Assembly: GCA_014238155.1 (NCBI GenBank)
Contig: JABABQ010000002.1
Location: 1 to 64,000, forward strand
Direction: 5' to 3'
Length of the DNA stretch: 64,000 nt
Origin: Rhizobiaceae bacterium
GTDB taxonomy: Bacteria; Pseudomonadota; Alphaproteobacteria; Rhizobiales; Rhizobiaceae
In this document: positions 9,101-16,818 of the stretch, piece after piece
Numbering within the stretch: the stretch's first letter is position 1
Layout: each line of letters starts with the position of its first letter
Position numbers and translations under genes: made by a program
The notes under the pieces: model-generated
The model's input: only the letters and a program-made list of their open reading frames with translations
What the model was told of the DNA's origin: nothing
Database searches by the model: none

Positions 9101-9757
9101 CTACTTGCGCAACCCGTCCACAAAAAGCTGGTCGAGAAACCGTGCAGCGTTTTCAAAGCGGTCATCGCCATCTTCCGTCGGCCCCAGTACAACACGAATC
9201 TGGGCATCAAAATCCGCATAGTGCTGTGTTGTCGCCCAAATCGAAAAGAACAGGTGTTTTGGATCACAATTGGCAATCTTTTCAGCTTTGATCCAGTCAT
9301 TGATAATCTTTGACTTTCTTTCAACAAGGTCACGCAGGTCGTGAAGCTCTTCCTGAATATGCGGTGCGCCCTGCAAAATCTCGTTTGCGAAAAGGCGGCT
9401 TTCACGAGGGTAATCGCGGGCCAGCTCCAGTTTGCGACGGATGTAGGACTGAATTTCCGACAACGGATCACCGTCTTCATTGATACCGCGCAACGGTTCA
9501 AGCCAATTGTCCAGCAACCGGTCAATCAACCGACGGTGAATCGCCTCTTTGGTACGAAAATAATACAGGACATTGGGTTTCGACAGGCCTGCCTGAACCG
9601 CAATCTGGTCAATGGTCGAGCCGCGAAATCCGTGGCGTGAAAACACGTCCAGCGCGGCTTCCAAAATGAGCTGCTCTTTCTCCTGTTGAATTCGCGTCCG
9701 CTTGCGGGTGGATGCAGAACGCGAAACGGCGGATGGGGTTGATTTTTGTGCCGTCAA
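9101..9757 (-). CDS. rutR: TetR-family regulator, RutR-like
   Basis: A 218-residue TetR regulator. The HTH spans about residues 25-70 (FSRHGFRGSTIDQIAVQAG, then LSKPNVLYYF). The C-terminal domain matches my memory of Escherichia coli RutR at several points: LLDNWLEPL, KLELARDYPRESRLFANEI and FSIWATTQHYADF. RutR binds uracil or thymine and releases its operators. Translation appears to start at a TTG, with AGGAG seven bases upstream. The gene diverges from the amidohydrolase gene, and a near-perfect RutR box lies between them at 9830-9845, so autoregulation and control of pyrimidine catabolism are likely. The orthology is from memory and needs an alignment. Confidence 0.88.
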   Translation of the reverse strand: MTAQKSTPSAVSRSASTRKRTRIQQEKEQLILEAALDVFSRHGFRGSTIDQIAVQAGLSKPNVLYYFRTKEAIHRRLIDRLLDNWLEPLRGINEDGDPLSEIQSYIRRKLELARDYPRESRLFANEILQGAPHIQEELHDLRDLVERKSKIINDWIKAEKIANCDPKHLFFSIWATTQHYADFDAQIRVVLGPTEDGDDRFENAARFLDQLFVDGLRK

Positions 9758-9829
9758 TCAAACACTCCTGGTCATAGTTCTGCTTTCCTTACAATTACAT
9801 CTTGAGGCGCGCGGTGAAACCTGTAAAGT

Positions 9830-9845
9830 TTGACCATATGGTAAA
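9830..9845. promoter_or_regulatory. RutR-type operator
   Basis: TTGACCATATGGTAAA matches the RutR consensus TTGACCANNTGGTCAA at 13 of 14 fixed positions. It lies between the divergent TetR gene (start 9757) and the amidohydrolase gene (start 9888), 42 bases before the latter. This is the expected place for a repressor site acting on both promoters. A further half-site, TGGTCA, occurs near 9767, beside the regulator's own ribosome site. Binding is inferred from the sequence match and from the RutR-like gene next to it. Confidence 0.8.
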
Positions 9846-9887
9846 ATTTTGTGTCATGATGAATGCCAAGACCCAGGGGAGACGATA

Positions 9888-11150
9888 ATGGCTGAAAATG
9901 TATCCAAGCCAGGCGAAAATCTTCGCATCAATGGAGATCGTCTGTGGGAGACGATACATGCGATTGCAGAAATTGGACCCGGCATTGCCGGCGGTTCCAA
10001 TCGTCAGACGGTAACTGACGAAGACGCCGAAGGGCGCCGATTATTTCAAGAATGGTGCGAGGAGGCCGGTCTGACCATGGGGGTGGATCAGATGGGCACA
10101 ATGTTCATGCGCCGTGAGGGAACCGACCCGGACGCACTCCCCGTCTATGTCGGTTCCCATCTCGATACCCAGCCAACCGGAGGGCGTTACGACGGTGTAC
10201 TCGGCGTGTTGGCTGGGCTCGAGATAATTCGAACGCTCAATGATATGGACATCAAGACCAGACGACCAATTGTCGTGACCAACTGGACCAATGAAGAAGG
10301 CACACGTTTTGCGCCAGCAATGATGGCGTCTGGAGTATTTGCCAAACAGTTCACCCAGCAATGGGCCTATGACAAGGTCGATGCCGAGGGCAACAAGTTT
10401 GGTGATGAGCTGGAGCGCATCGGCTGGAAAGGCGACGAGGAAGTTGGCGCCCGCAAGATGCATGCATTTTTTGAACTGCATATCGAGCAGGGACCAATAC
10501 TGGAGACTGAAGGCAAGGATATTGGCGTCGTCACCCATGGTCAGGGTCTGCGCTGGATTGAATGCACGGTAACCGGCAAGGAAAGCCATACCGGGTCCAC
10601 TCCCATGCCAATGCGCAAGAATGCCGGACGCGGATTGGCTCAGATCACCGAACTTGTCCACAAGATCGCAATGAAAAACGCCCCCAATGCGGTCGGCGCA
10701 ATCGGTCATGTGGATGTTTATCCCAACAGTCGCAATATCATTCCCGGCAAGGTGGTTTTCACCATTGATTTCCGTTCCCATGAGATTGACACGCTCAACA
10801 AAATGGTGCGCAAGCTTGAAAAAAAGGCCCCCAAATTGTGCAAAAAGCTGGGGATTGATTTCTCTTGCGAAATAGTCGGCCAGTTTGACCCACCAGAATT
10901 CGACAAGGGGTGCGTCGGCGCCATTCGCGATGCTGCCGAGCGTTTGGGCTACAGTCATATGGACATTATTTCGGGCGCTGGTCACGACGCCTGCTGGGTC
11001 AACCGTGTCGCCCCAACCGCCATGATAATGTGCCCCTGTGTTGATGGCTTGTCGCACAATGAGGCGGAAGATATTTCAAAAGAATGGAGTACGGCAGGTG
11101 CAGAAGTTCTGTTCCACGCCGTTGTCGAAACAGCAGAAATTGCCGGCTAG
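9888..11150 (+). CDS. Zn-dependent N-carbamoyl-beta-amino acid amidohydrolase (beta-ureidopropionase type, M20 family)
   Basis: A 420-residue hydrolase of the M20 hydantoinase/carbamoylase family. It should cleave N-carbamoyl-beta-alanine (and the beta-aminoisobutyrate analogue) to the beta-amino acid, CO2 and ammonia, the last step of reductive pyrimidine breakdown. Metal ligands are visible in GSHLDTQPTGGRYDGVLG (His and Asp), TNEEGTRFAP (Glu) and ELHIEQGPILE (His). GHDACWVNRVAP near the C-terminus supplies the final His. The ORF is open from 9849, but AGGGGAGA before the ATG at 9888 fixes the start. It lies ten bases upstream of the dihydropyrimidinase gene. Amino-acid carbamoylase activity cannot be excluded from sequence. 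Confidence 0.9.
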   Translation: MAENVSKPGENLRINGDRLWETIHAIAEIGPGIAGGSNRQTVTDEDAEGRRLFQEWCEEAGLTMGVDQMGTMFMRREGTDPDALPVYVGSHLDTQPTGGRYDGVLGVLAGLEIIRTLNDMDIKTRRPIVVTNWTNEEGTRFAPAMMASGVFAKQFTQQWAYDKVDAEGNKFGDELERIGWKGDEEVGARKMHAFFELHIEQGPILETEGKDIGVVTHGQGLRWIECTVTGKESHTGSTPMPMRKNAGRGLAQITELVHKIAMKNAPNAVGAIGHVDVYPNSRNIIPGKVVFTIDFRSHEIDTLNKMVRKLEKKAPKLCKKLGIDFSCEIVGQFDPPEFDKGCVGAIRDAAERLGYSHMDIISGAGHDACWVNRVAPTAMIMCPCVDGLSHNEAEDISKEWSTAGAEVLFHAVVETAEIAG

Positions 11151-11160
11151 GAGGAATTCT

Positions 11161-12618
11161 ATGACAACCACAACCATCAAAAACGGTACTGTCGTAACTG
11201 CCGATCTCACCTACCAAGCTGATGTTCAGATTGAAGGCGGCGTCATCACGGCCATCGGACCAGATTTGTCCGGCGGTACCGAACTGGACGCAACCGGCTG
11301 TTATGTCATGCCCGGAGGCATTGATCCGCACACTCATCTGGAAATGCCGTTCATGGGCACATACTCATCAGATGACTTTGAATCCGGCACCCGTGCGGCC
11401 CTGTCTGGCGGCACAACCATGGTGGTTGATTTCGCCCTGCCCGCTCCCGGTCAATCACTGCTTGAAGCGATGCAGATGTGGGACAACAAATCGACCCGCG
11501 CCAATTGCGACTATTCATTCCACATGGCGATTACCTGGTGGGGTGAGCAGGTATTCAACGAAATGGAAACCATCGTCAAGGACAAGGGCATCAACACATT
11601 TAAACATTTTCTCGCCTACAAAGGCGCGCTGATGGTCAATGATGATGAACTTTATGCGTCATTCCAGCGATGTGCAGACCTTGGTGCAACGCCGATGGTG
11701 CATGCCGAAAACGGCGATGTTGTTGCCGAACTCTCAGCCAAATTACTGGCCGAAGGGAACAACGGACCGGAAGCCCACGCCTATTCGCGCCCGCCGCAGG
11801 TTGAGGGAGAAGCAACCAACCGTGCCATCATGATTGCCGATATGGCGGGAGCGCCGCTTTATGTGGTGCACACGTCGTGCGAAGATTCTCATGAAGCCAT
11901 CCGCCGGGCTCGCGCTCAGGGCAAGCGGGTTTGGGGAGAACCGCTGATCCAGCATCTGACACTGGATGAAAGCGAATATTTCAACAAGGACTGGGATCAC
12001 GCGGCCCGAAGGGTGATGTCGCCCCCCTTCCGCAACAAACAACATCAGGATTCCCTTTGGGCAGGTTTGCAATCGGGTTCTTTGTCTGTTGTCGCCACCG
12101 ATCACTGCGCTTTCACTACCGAACAAAAACGCTCTGGCATCGGCGACTTTACCAAGATCCCCAACGGCACGGGTGGACTGGAAGACCGACTGCCGATGTT
12201 GTGGACCAATGGAGTTGCAACAGGTCGCATAACGATGAATGAATTTGTCGCTGTCACGTCGACAAATATCGCCAAGATTCTCAACTGCTACCCTCAAAAG
12301 GGTGCCATCCTTGTTGGCTCCGACGCTGACATCGTGGTTTGGGATCCTCAAAAGGAAAAAACAATCTCAGCCAACAGCCAGCAATCTGCAATCGACTACA
12401 ATGTTTTTGAAGGCAACAAAGTGAAGGGGTTGCCACGTTACACCTTGTCACGCGGACATGTTTCAGTCATGGACGGTGAGATAAAAACCCGTGAGGGTCA
12501 CGGCAAGTTCGTCAGGCGTGACCCGAATGGCACCGTCAACAAGGCGTTGAAAGGCTGGAAGGAACTCACTGCACCAACTCCGGTCGAGCGCAGTGGAATT
12601 CCGGCAAGTGGAGTATAG
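11161..12618 (+). CDS. hydA: Dihydropyrimidinase (D-hydantoinase)
   Basis: A 485-residue amidohydrolase-fold enzyme that opens dihydrouracil and dihydrothymine to N-carbamoyl-beta-amino acids, the middle step of the pathway. Metal ligands His57 and His59 lie in DPHTHLEMPF. The carboxylated lysine is Lys154 in FLAYKGALM. Later His ligands lie in HAENGD and VVHTSCEDS, and the Asp in ATDHCAF. The upstream frame is open to 11038, but the start at 11161 follows GGAGGAATTCT, a strong ribosome site, and begins at the usual MTTTTIKNGTVV. Translation is probably coupled to the amidohydrolase gene ahead of it. Confidence 0.95.
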   Translation: MTTTTIKNGTVVTADLTYQADVQIEGGVITAIGPDLSGGTELDATGCYVMPGGIDPHTHLEMPFMGTYSSDDFESGTRAALSGGTTMVVDFALPAPGQSLLEAMQMWDNKSTRANCDYSFHMAITWWGEQVFNEMETIVKDKGINTFKHFLAYKGALMVNDDELYASFQRCADLGATPMVHAENGDVVAELSAKLLAEGNNGPEAHAYSRPPQVEGEATNRAIMIADMAGAPLYVVHTSCEDSHEAIRRARAQGKRVWGEPLIQHLTLDESEYFNKDWDHAARRVMSPPFRNKQHQDSLWAGLQSGSLSVVATDHCAFTTEQKRSGIGDFTKIPNGTGGLEDRLPMLWTNGVATGRITMNEFVAVTSTNIAKILNCYPQKGAILVGSDADIVVWDPQKEKTISANSQQSAIDYNVFEGNKVKGLPRYTLSRGHVSVMDGEIKTREGHGKFVRRDPNGTVNKALKGWKELTAPTPVERSGIPASGV

Positions 12619-12627
12619 TCAGAATTA

Positions 12628-13410
12628 ATGGCCGAAACCGTTGTATCAGCTCAGGACCTGTCGCTTACATTTGAAACCAACGACGGCCCGGTTCATGCTC
12701 TGTCACAGGTAAATCTGGACGTGCATCAGGGGGATTTTGTATCCTTCATCGGCCCGTCCGGATGCGGCAAGACCACCTTTTTGCGGGTTATTGCCGATCT
12801 GGAAAAACCCACGGGCGGCTCGATAAGCGTCAATGGAATGGCCCCCGAACAGGCGCGCCAGGCGCGTGCTTATGGATATGTTTTTCAGGCTGCTTCTCTG
12901 TTGCCCTGGCGGACGATCGAAAAAAACATTGCCGTTCCGCTGGAGATAATGGGCTATGAAAGGAAGGATCGGGAGGAGCGCATCAAGCGTGTGCTCGATC
13001 TCGTTGATCTGACCAATTTCGAAAAGAAATATCCCTGGCAATTGTCGGGAGGCATGCAGCAGCGGGCGTCAATTGCCCGGGCGCTGGCCTTCGACGCGGA
13101 TTTGCTTTTGATGGACGAGCCGTTCGGCGCGCTGGATGAGATTGTCCGCGACCATCTCAACGAACAATTGCTGAAGCTCTGGGACACCACCAACAAGACG
13201 ATCTGTTTTGTCACCCATTCCATACCGGAGGCGGTTTATCTGTCGACAAAAATCGTCGTCATGTCGCCGCGTCCCGGACGCGTCACCGATGTGATTGATT
13301 CCACCCTTCCAAAGGAGCGGCCTCTTGATATTCGAGAGACATCCGAATTTCTGGCAATTGCTGCCCGTGTGCGAGATGGCTTGAGGGCCGGGCACAGTTA
13401 TGAGGAATAG
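12628..13410 (+). CDS. ABC transporter ATPase, NitT/TauT type (putative pyrimidine uptake)
   Basis: A 260-residue ATPase with Walker A GPSGCGKTT (about 43-51), Q-loop VFQAASLLPWR, signature LSGGMQQR, Walker B LLLMDEPFGALDE and H-loop FVTHS. The LLPWR segment is typical of the nitrate/taurine/sulfonate/thiamine-precursor group. The gene starts ten bases after dihydropyrimidinase and is followed by a secreted protein, two permeases and a binding protein. Its position suggests that the importer brings in uracil, thymine, dihydropyrimidine or hydantoin. The substrate is inferred from neighbours only. Confidence 0.9.
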   Translation: MAETVVSAQDLSLTFETNDGPVHALSQVNLDVHQGDFVSFIGPSGCGKTTFLRVIADLEKPTGGSISVNGMAPEQARQARAYGYVFQAASLLPWRTIEKNIAVPLEIMGYERKDREERIKRVLDLVDLTNFEKKYPWQLSGGMQQRASIARALAFDADLLLMDEPFGALDEIVRDHLNEQLLKLWDTTNKTICFVTHSIPEAVYLSTKIVVMSPRPGRVTDVIDSTLPKERPLDIRETSEFLAIAARVRDGLRAGHSYEE

Positions 13411-13960
13411 TTCTAAATTGTGTAAGGGGTATTTCAGCTGCGCCGCCGTCGTCGCCAGCGCAAAAATGTCGCTAATTCTGCTGGGACTGTTGCTGCCGAT
13501 CGCCGGCCATGCAGAGCAGATGCAATCGCGCACCCAAAAAGGTTTCACTGCCACGGCGGCCATTGTCGGAGATACCGACTGGGCAAGCAAATGGTCCAAA
13601 CCTGATCAAATCATCCCCGATTTTACTCTGGTCGAACAGATCAATGTTGATCGCAATGCAACATTGTTGATTTTTTTCTCCAACCCCTCACGGGACGAGG
13701 CAAACATTCGGGTATCCTGCGATATGGAAATCCGCGACATTGAAAACGAAGTTGTCGGAAGGCTGGATCCAAGATTGTGCCTGGCGGAATCCCCATCGAG
13801 CGAACAAGCTGACGTTTATCTGTTTCCGGACATGGAACTGACCACCGAACACGCAACGGCTACTGGCCCGCTGGGGTTGACCATCAGTGTGACTGATGAA
13901 GTGCGCAACGAACGCATTACACTGCAACTCGATGTTGAAGTGGACAAAATCCGCAAATGA
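13400..13960 (+). CDS. Unknown exported protein within the ABC transporter operon
   Basis: A 186-residue protein I do not recognise. The N-terminus has basic residues and a hydrophobic stretch, MSLILLGLLLPIAGHAEQ, ending in a plausible AHA signal peptidase site near residue 37. The mature part is acidic and beta-rich in appearance, with two cysteines (CDMEIRD and PRLCLAE) that could form a disulfide. The start ATG overlaps the ATPase gene by 11 bases, and the stop overlaps the next permease as ATGA, so it is translationally coupled to both. An internal ATG at 13466 lacks a ribosome site. It may be an accessory periplasmic component of the importer; no function is claimed. Confidence 0.75.
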   Translation: MRNSSKLCKGYFSCAAVVASAKMSLILLGLLLPIAGHAEQMQSRTQKGFTATAAIVGDTDWASKWSKPDQIIPDFTLVEQINVDRNATLLIFFSNPSRDEANIRVSCDMEIRDIENEVVGRLDPRLCLAESPSSEQADVYLFPDMELTTEHATATGPLGLTISVTDEVRNERITLQLDVEVDKIRK

Positions 13961-14847
13961 CAGCCAGCTCCAAGATCCTACCGGTAATGACAATCGTCGC
14001 ACTTATTGTGGCGATTTGGTATGCCTGCGTGGTTTGGATGAATGCGCCGTTTGAATATGATCAGGCTGAGCGCGCCAAAATCGAACCACCAGCATTTTCC
14101 GAACTGGTCAACCGTACGATGGCACAAGAACGCCCTGTGCTGCCGGCACCCCATCAGGTGTTTGTCGAAATTTATAAAACCACAGTACTCAAGAAGATCA
14201 CCTCAAAACGGTCGCTGGTTTATCATAGCTGGATTACCCTTTCAGCAACGCTGCTTGGATTTTTGATTGGAACTGCACTTGGCGTCACGTTAGCGATCGG
14301 CATTGTGCACAACCTGGCAATGGATAAATCTGTGATGCCTTGGGTGATTACCTCTCAGACCATCCCCATACTGGCCATCGCGCCAATGATTATCGTCGTG
14401 TTGAATGCCGTTGGTATTTCCGGCCTGCTGCCCAAAGCCCTGATCTCCACCTATCTGTCCTTTTTCCCCGTCGTTGTTGGCATGGTGAAAGGGCTGAGGT
14501 CGCCGGACCGGGCTCAGTTGGATTTGATGCATACCTACAGCGCCAGCAAGTCTCAGACATTTTGGAAATTGCGCTGGCCATCTTCGATGCCCTATCTGTT
14601 TACATCGCTGAAAATCGCTGTGGCGATTTCTCTGGTCGGTGCGATCGTCGGCGAAATGCCGACCGGCGCGGTTGCAGGTCTGGGCGCCCGTTTGTTGGCT
14701 GGATCCTATTATGGTCAGACAATCCAGATCTGGTCGGCTCTTTTTATGGCCGCTGCTCTGGCCGCGGTTTTGGTGATGATCGTCGGGTTCGCCCATTCCT
14801 ATGTGCTCAAACGTATGGGTGAAAAACCGCAAGGAGCTGTTGCATGA
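13957..14847 (+). CDS. ABC transporter permease, NitT/TauT type
   Basis: A 296-residue inner-membrane permease of the BPD_transp_1 fold. It has a first helix at about 8-28, a long periplasmic segment, then five or more helices. The EAA-like loop reads DLMHTYSASKSQTFWKLRWPSSMPYL at about 190-215. It is coupled to its neighbours by ATGA overlaps at both ends. With the next permease it would form a heterodimeric channel. The roughly 85-residue hydrophilic segment between the first helix and the core is longer than in single-permease NitT/TauT systems. Confidence 0.87.
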   Translation: MTASSKILPVMTIVALIVAIWYACVVWMNAPFEYDQAERAKIEPPAFSELVNRTMAQERPVLPAPHQVFVEIYKTTVLKKITSKRSLVYHSWITLSATLLGFLIGTALGVTLAIGIVHNLAMDKSVMPWVITSQTIPILAIAPMIIVVLNAVGISGLLPKALISTYLSFFPVVVGMVKGLRSPDRAQLDLMHTYSASKSQTFWKLRWPSSMPYLFTSLKIAVAISLVGAIVGEMPTGAVAGLGARLLAGSYYGQTIQIWSALFMAAALAAVLVMIVGFAHSYVLKRMGEKPQGAVA

Positions 14848-15704
14848 CGTTGGTTGTCGCGGCTTTGATCTTCTGGCTGGCCATGTGGTGGCTCAATCAA
14901 CGACTGGTTGCAGTCGATGCCGGCCATAATCAAGCTTTGGCACGAACCATCAACCTGGTCGTACCGCTGATATTCGGCATTACCCTATTCGTGATCTGGG
15001 AACTTGTGGTCCGAGGCCTCGACGTACCAACAGTACTCTTACCTCCACCCAGCATGATCTGGGAACGCATCATCAGTTCGCTGCCAATATTGTGGCAAGA
15101 TTTTCAGCAAACATTCTTAAAGGCCGTCATCGCTGGTTACGTGTTGGGCTGCGGTTCAGGATTTATCGTCGCCCTACTGATCGACCGATCACCATTCTTG
15201 CAACGCGGCTTGTTGCCTTTGGGAAATTTTGTGTCCGCCCTGCCAATCATTGGTGTGGCCCCTATCATGGTGATGTGGTTTGGCTTTGACTGGCAATCGA
15301 AGGCCGCCGTTGTGGTCATCATGACGTTTTTCCCAATGCTGGTGAATACCGTTCAGGGGTTGGCGGCAGCTGGCAGTATGGAACGTGACCTGATGAACAC
15401 TTATGCAGCATCATGGTGGCAGGCAATGATGCGGTTGCGGCTTCCGGCCGCCGCACCATTCATCTTTAACGCATTGAAAATCAATTCAACTCTTGCTCTA
15501 ATCGGAGCAATTGTTGCTGAATTTTTTGGCACACCAATTGTCGGCATGGGCTTTCGCATTTCTACAGAGGTTGGTCGCATGAATGTTGATATGGTGTGGG
15601 CTGAAATTGCGGTGGCGGCGTTGGCTGGTTCCGCATTTTATGGGGGAGTGGCGCTGATCGAACGAGTTGTCACATTCTGGCATCCGTCCGTCCGGTCGGG
15701 ATGA
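14844..15704 (+). CDS. ABC transporter permease, NitT/TauT type
   Basis: The second permease of the cassette, 286 residues. Hydrophobic helices appear at about 2-17, 33-52, 95-115, 125-145, 160-180, 215-235 and 255-275. The EAA loop reads LMNTYAASWWQAMMRLRLPAAAPFI near 180-205, which binds the shared ATPase. It starts in an ATGA overlap with the first permease and is followed after about 70 bases by the binding protein. Two different permeases with one ATPase gene suggest a heterodimeric pore served by an ATPase homodimer. Confidence 0.88.
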   Translation: MTLVVAALIFWLAMWWLNQRLVAVDAGHNQALARTINLVVPLIFGITLFVIWELVVRGLDVPTVLLPPPSMIWERIISSLPILWQDFQQTFLKAVIAGYVLGCGSGFIVALLIDRSPFLQRGLLPLGNFVSALPIIGVAPIMVMWFGFDWQSKAAVVVIMTFFPMLVNTVQGLAAAGSMERDLMNTYAASWWQAMMRLRLPAAAPFIFNALKINSTLALIGAIVAEFFGTPIVGMGFRISTEVGRMNVDMVWAEIAVAALAGSAFYGGVALIERVVTFWHPSVRSG

Positions 15705-15773
15705 AATTAATCGCCGCCATATTTGGCGAAGATCAAACTGCCTATTTGGGCAAAAATGAAGGGAGACTACTCA

Positions 15774-16760
15774 ATGAAAAAACTAGCACTCTTACTCGCT
15801 GCCGGTGCCTTTGCCGCATCCAGCGTTCAGGCATGGGCTGCAGACAAAGTCACACTACAGCTGAAATGGGTTACACAGGCCCAGTTCGCCGGTTATTACG
15901 TGGCCAAGGACAAGGGCTATTACGAAGCTGAAAATATCGATATCGAGATCAAACCAGGCGGACCGGACATTGCGCCTGCGCAGGTGCTGGCAGGCGGTGG
16001 AGCCGATGTGGTTCTCGACTGGATGCCATCTGCACTGGCAACCCGTGAAAAGGGCGTTGCGCTGGTCAATATTGCTCAGCCGTTCAAATCTTCCGGCATG
16101 ATGCTGACCTGCCGCAAGGATTCAGGCATTACCTCACCCGCCGACTTCAAAGGCAAAACCCTGGGCGTCTGGTTCTTCGGCAACGAATATCCATTCCTGT
16201 CGTGGATGAGCAAGCTTGGCATTAAAACCGATGGCTCTGCTGATGGTGTGAAAGTTCTCAAACAGGGCTTTAATGTCGATCCAATCTTGCAGAAACAGGC
16301 CGATTGCGTTTCCACAATGACCTATAACGAATATTGGCAGATCATTGATGCTGGTCTTTCAGCTGACGACCTGATCACTTTCAAATACGAAGATGAAGGT
16401 GTCGCAACACTTGAAGACGGTATCTATGTATTGGAAGACAAGCTGAATGATGCGGCTTTCCAGGACAAGATGGTACGCTTTGTGCGTGCATCGATGAAAG
16501 GTTGGAAATATGCCGAAGCCAACCCTGATGAAGCTGCTGGAATTGTGCTTGAAAACGATGCGTCCGGTGCCCAGACCGAAAAACATCAAAAACGCATGAT
16601 GGGTGAAATCGCCAAACTGACCGCCGGTTCAAACGGCGCGTTGGATGAAGCTGATTACAAACGCACCGTCGCAACCCTGCTGTCGGCTGGTTCAGATCCG
16701 GTCATCACCAAGGAGCCTGAAGGCGCCTGGACATCAATGATTACCGATAAAGCTCTGTAA
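15774..16760 (+). CDS. ABC transporter substrate-binding protein, NMT1/THI5-like
   Basis: A 328-residue periplasmic binding protein. The start at 15774 follows AAGGGAGACT; an open frame upstream to 15723 is ignored because the signal peptide begins at MKKLALLLAAGAFAASS and ends at the AWA/AD junction. The mature N-terminus (VTLQLKWVTQAQFAGYYVA) and the KDKGYY and ALATREKG segments are typical of the NMT1/THI5-like family, which includes pyrimidine-precursor binders. It is the last gene of the pyrimidine region and is followed by a terminator. A pyrimidine or hydantoin ligand is likely from the neighbours but not shown. Confidence 0.9.
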   Translation: MKKLALLLAAGAFAASSVQAWAADKVTLQLKWVTQAQFAGYYVAKDKGYYEAENIDIEIKPGGPDIAPAQVLAGGGADVVLDWMPSALATREKGVALVNIAQPFKSSGMMLTCRKDSGITSPADFKGKTLGVWFFGNEYPFLSWMSKLGIKTDGSADGVKVLKQGFNVDPILQKQADCVSTMTYNEYWQIIDAGLSADDLITFKYEDEGVATLEDGIYVLEDKLNDAAFQDKMVRFVRASMKGWKYAEANPDEAAGIVLENDASGAQTEKHQKRMMGEIAKLTAGSNGALDEADYKRTVATLLSAGSDPVITKEPEGAWTSMITDKAL

Positions 16761-16787
16761 TTATAAAGCTAATTTTACCGAATGAGG

Positions 16788-16818
16788 GCGGCTCGTTCTG
16801 ACGAACGGGCCGCTTTTT
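16788..16818 (+). terminator. Rho-independent terminator after the pyrimidine transporter operon
   Basis: An 11-base stem GCGGCTCGTTC / GAACGGGCCGC with one wobble pair and a four-base loop (TGAC), followed by TTTTT. It sits 28 bases after the binding-protein stop. Its T-run touches the stop codon of the convergent CoA-transferase gene, so it separates the two operons. Confidence 0.85.

Noticed and set aside
10041-11057. Long open frame (338 residues) on the minus strand opposite the amidohydrolase gene
   Set aside because: Antisense shadow of a well-supported M20 enzyme, with no ribosome site and no family resemblance.
11038-11160. N-terminal extension of dihydropyrimidinase
   Set aside because: The extended frame overlaps the amidohydrolase gene and is not homologous; GGAGG before 11161 sets the start.
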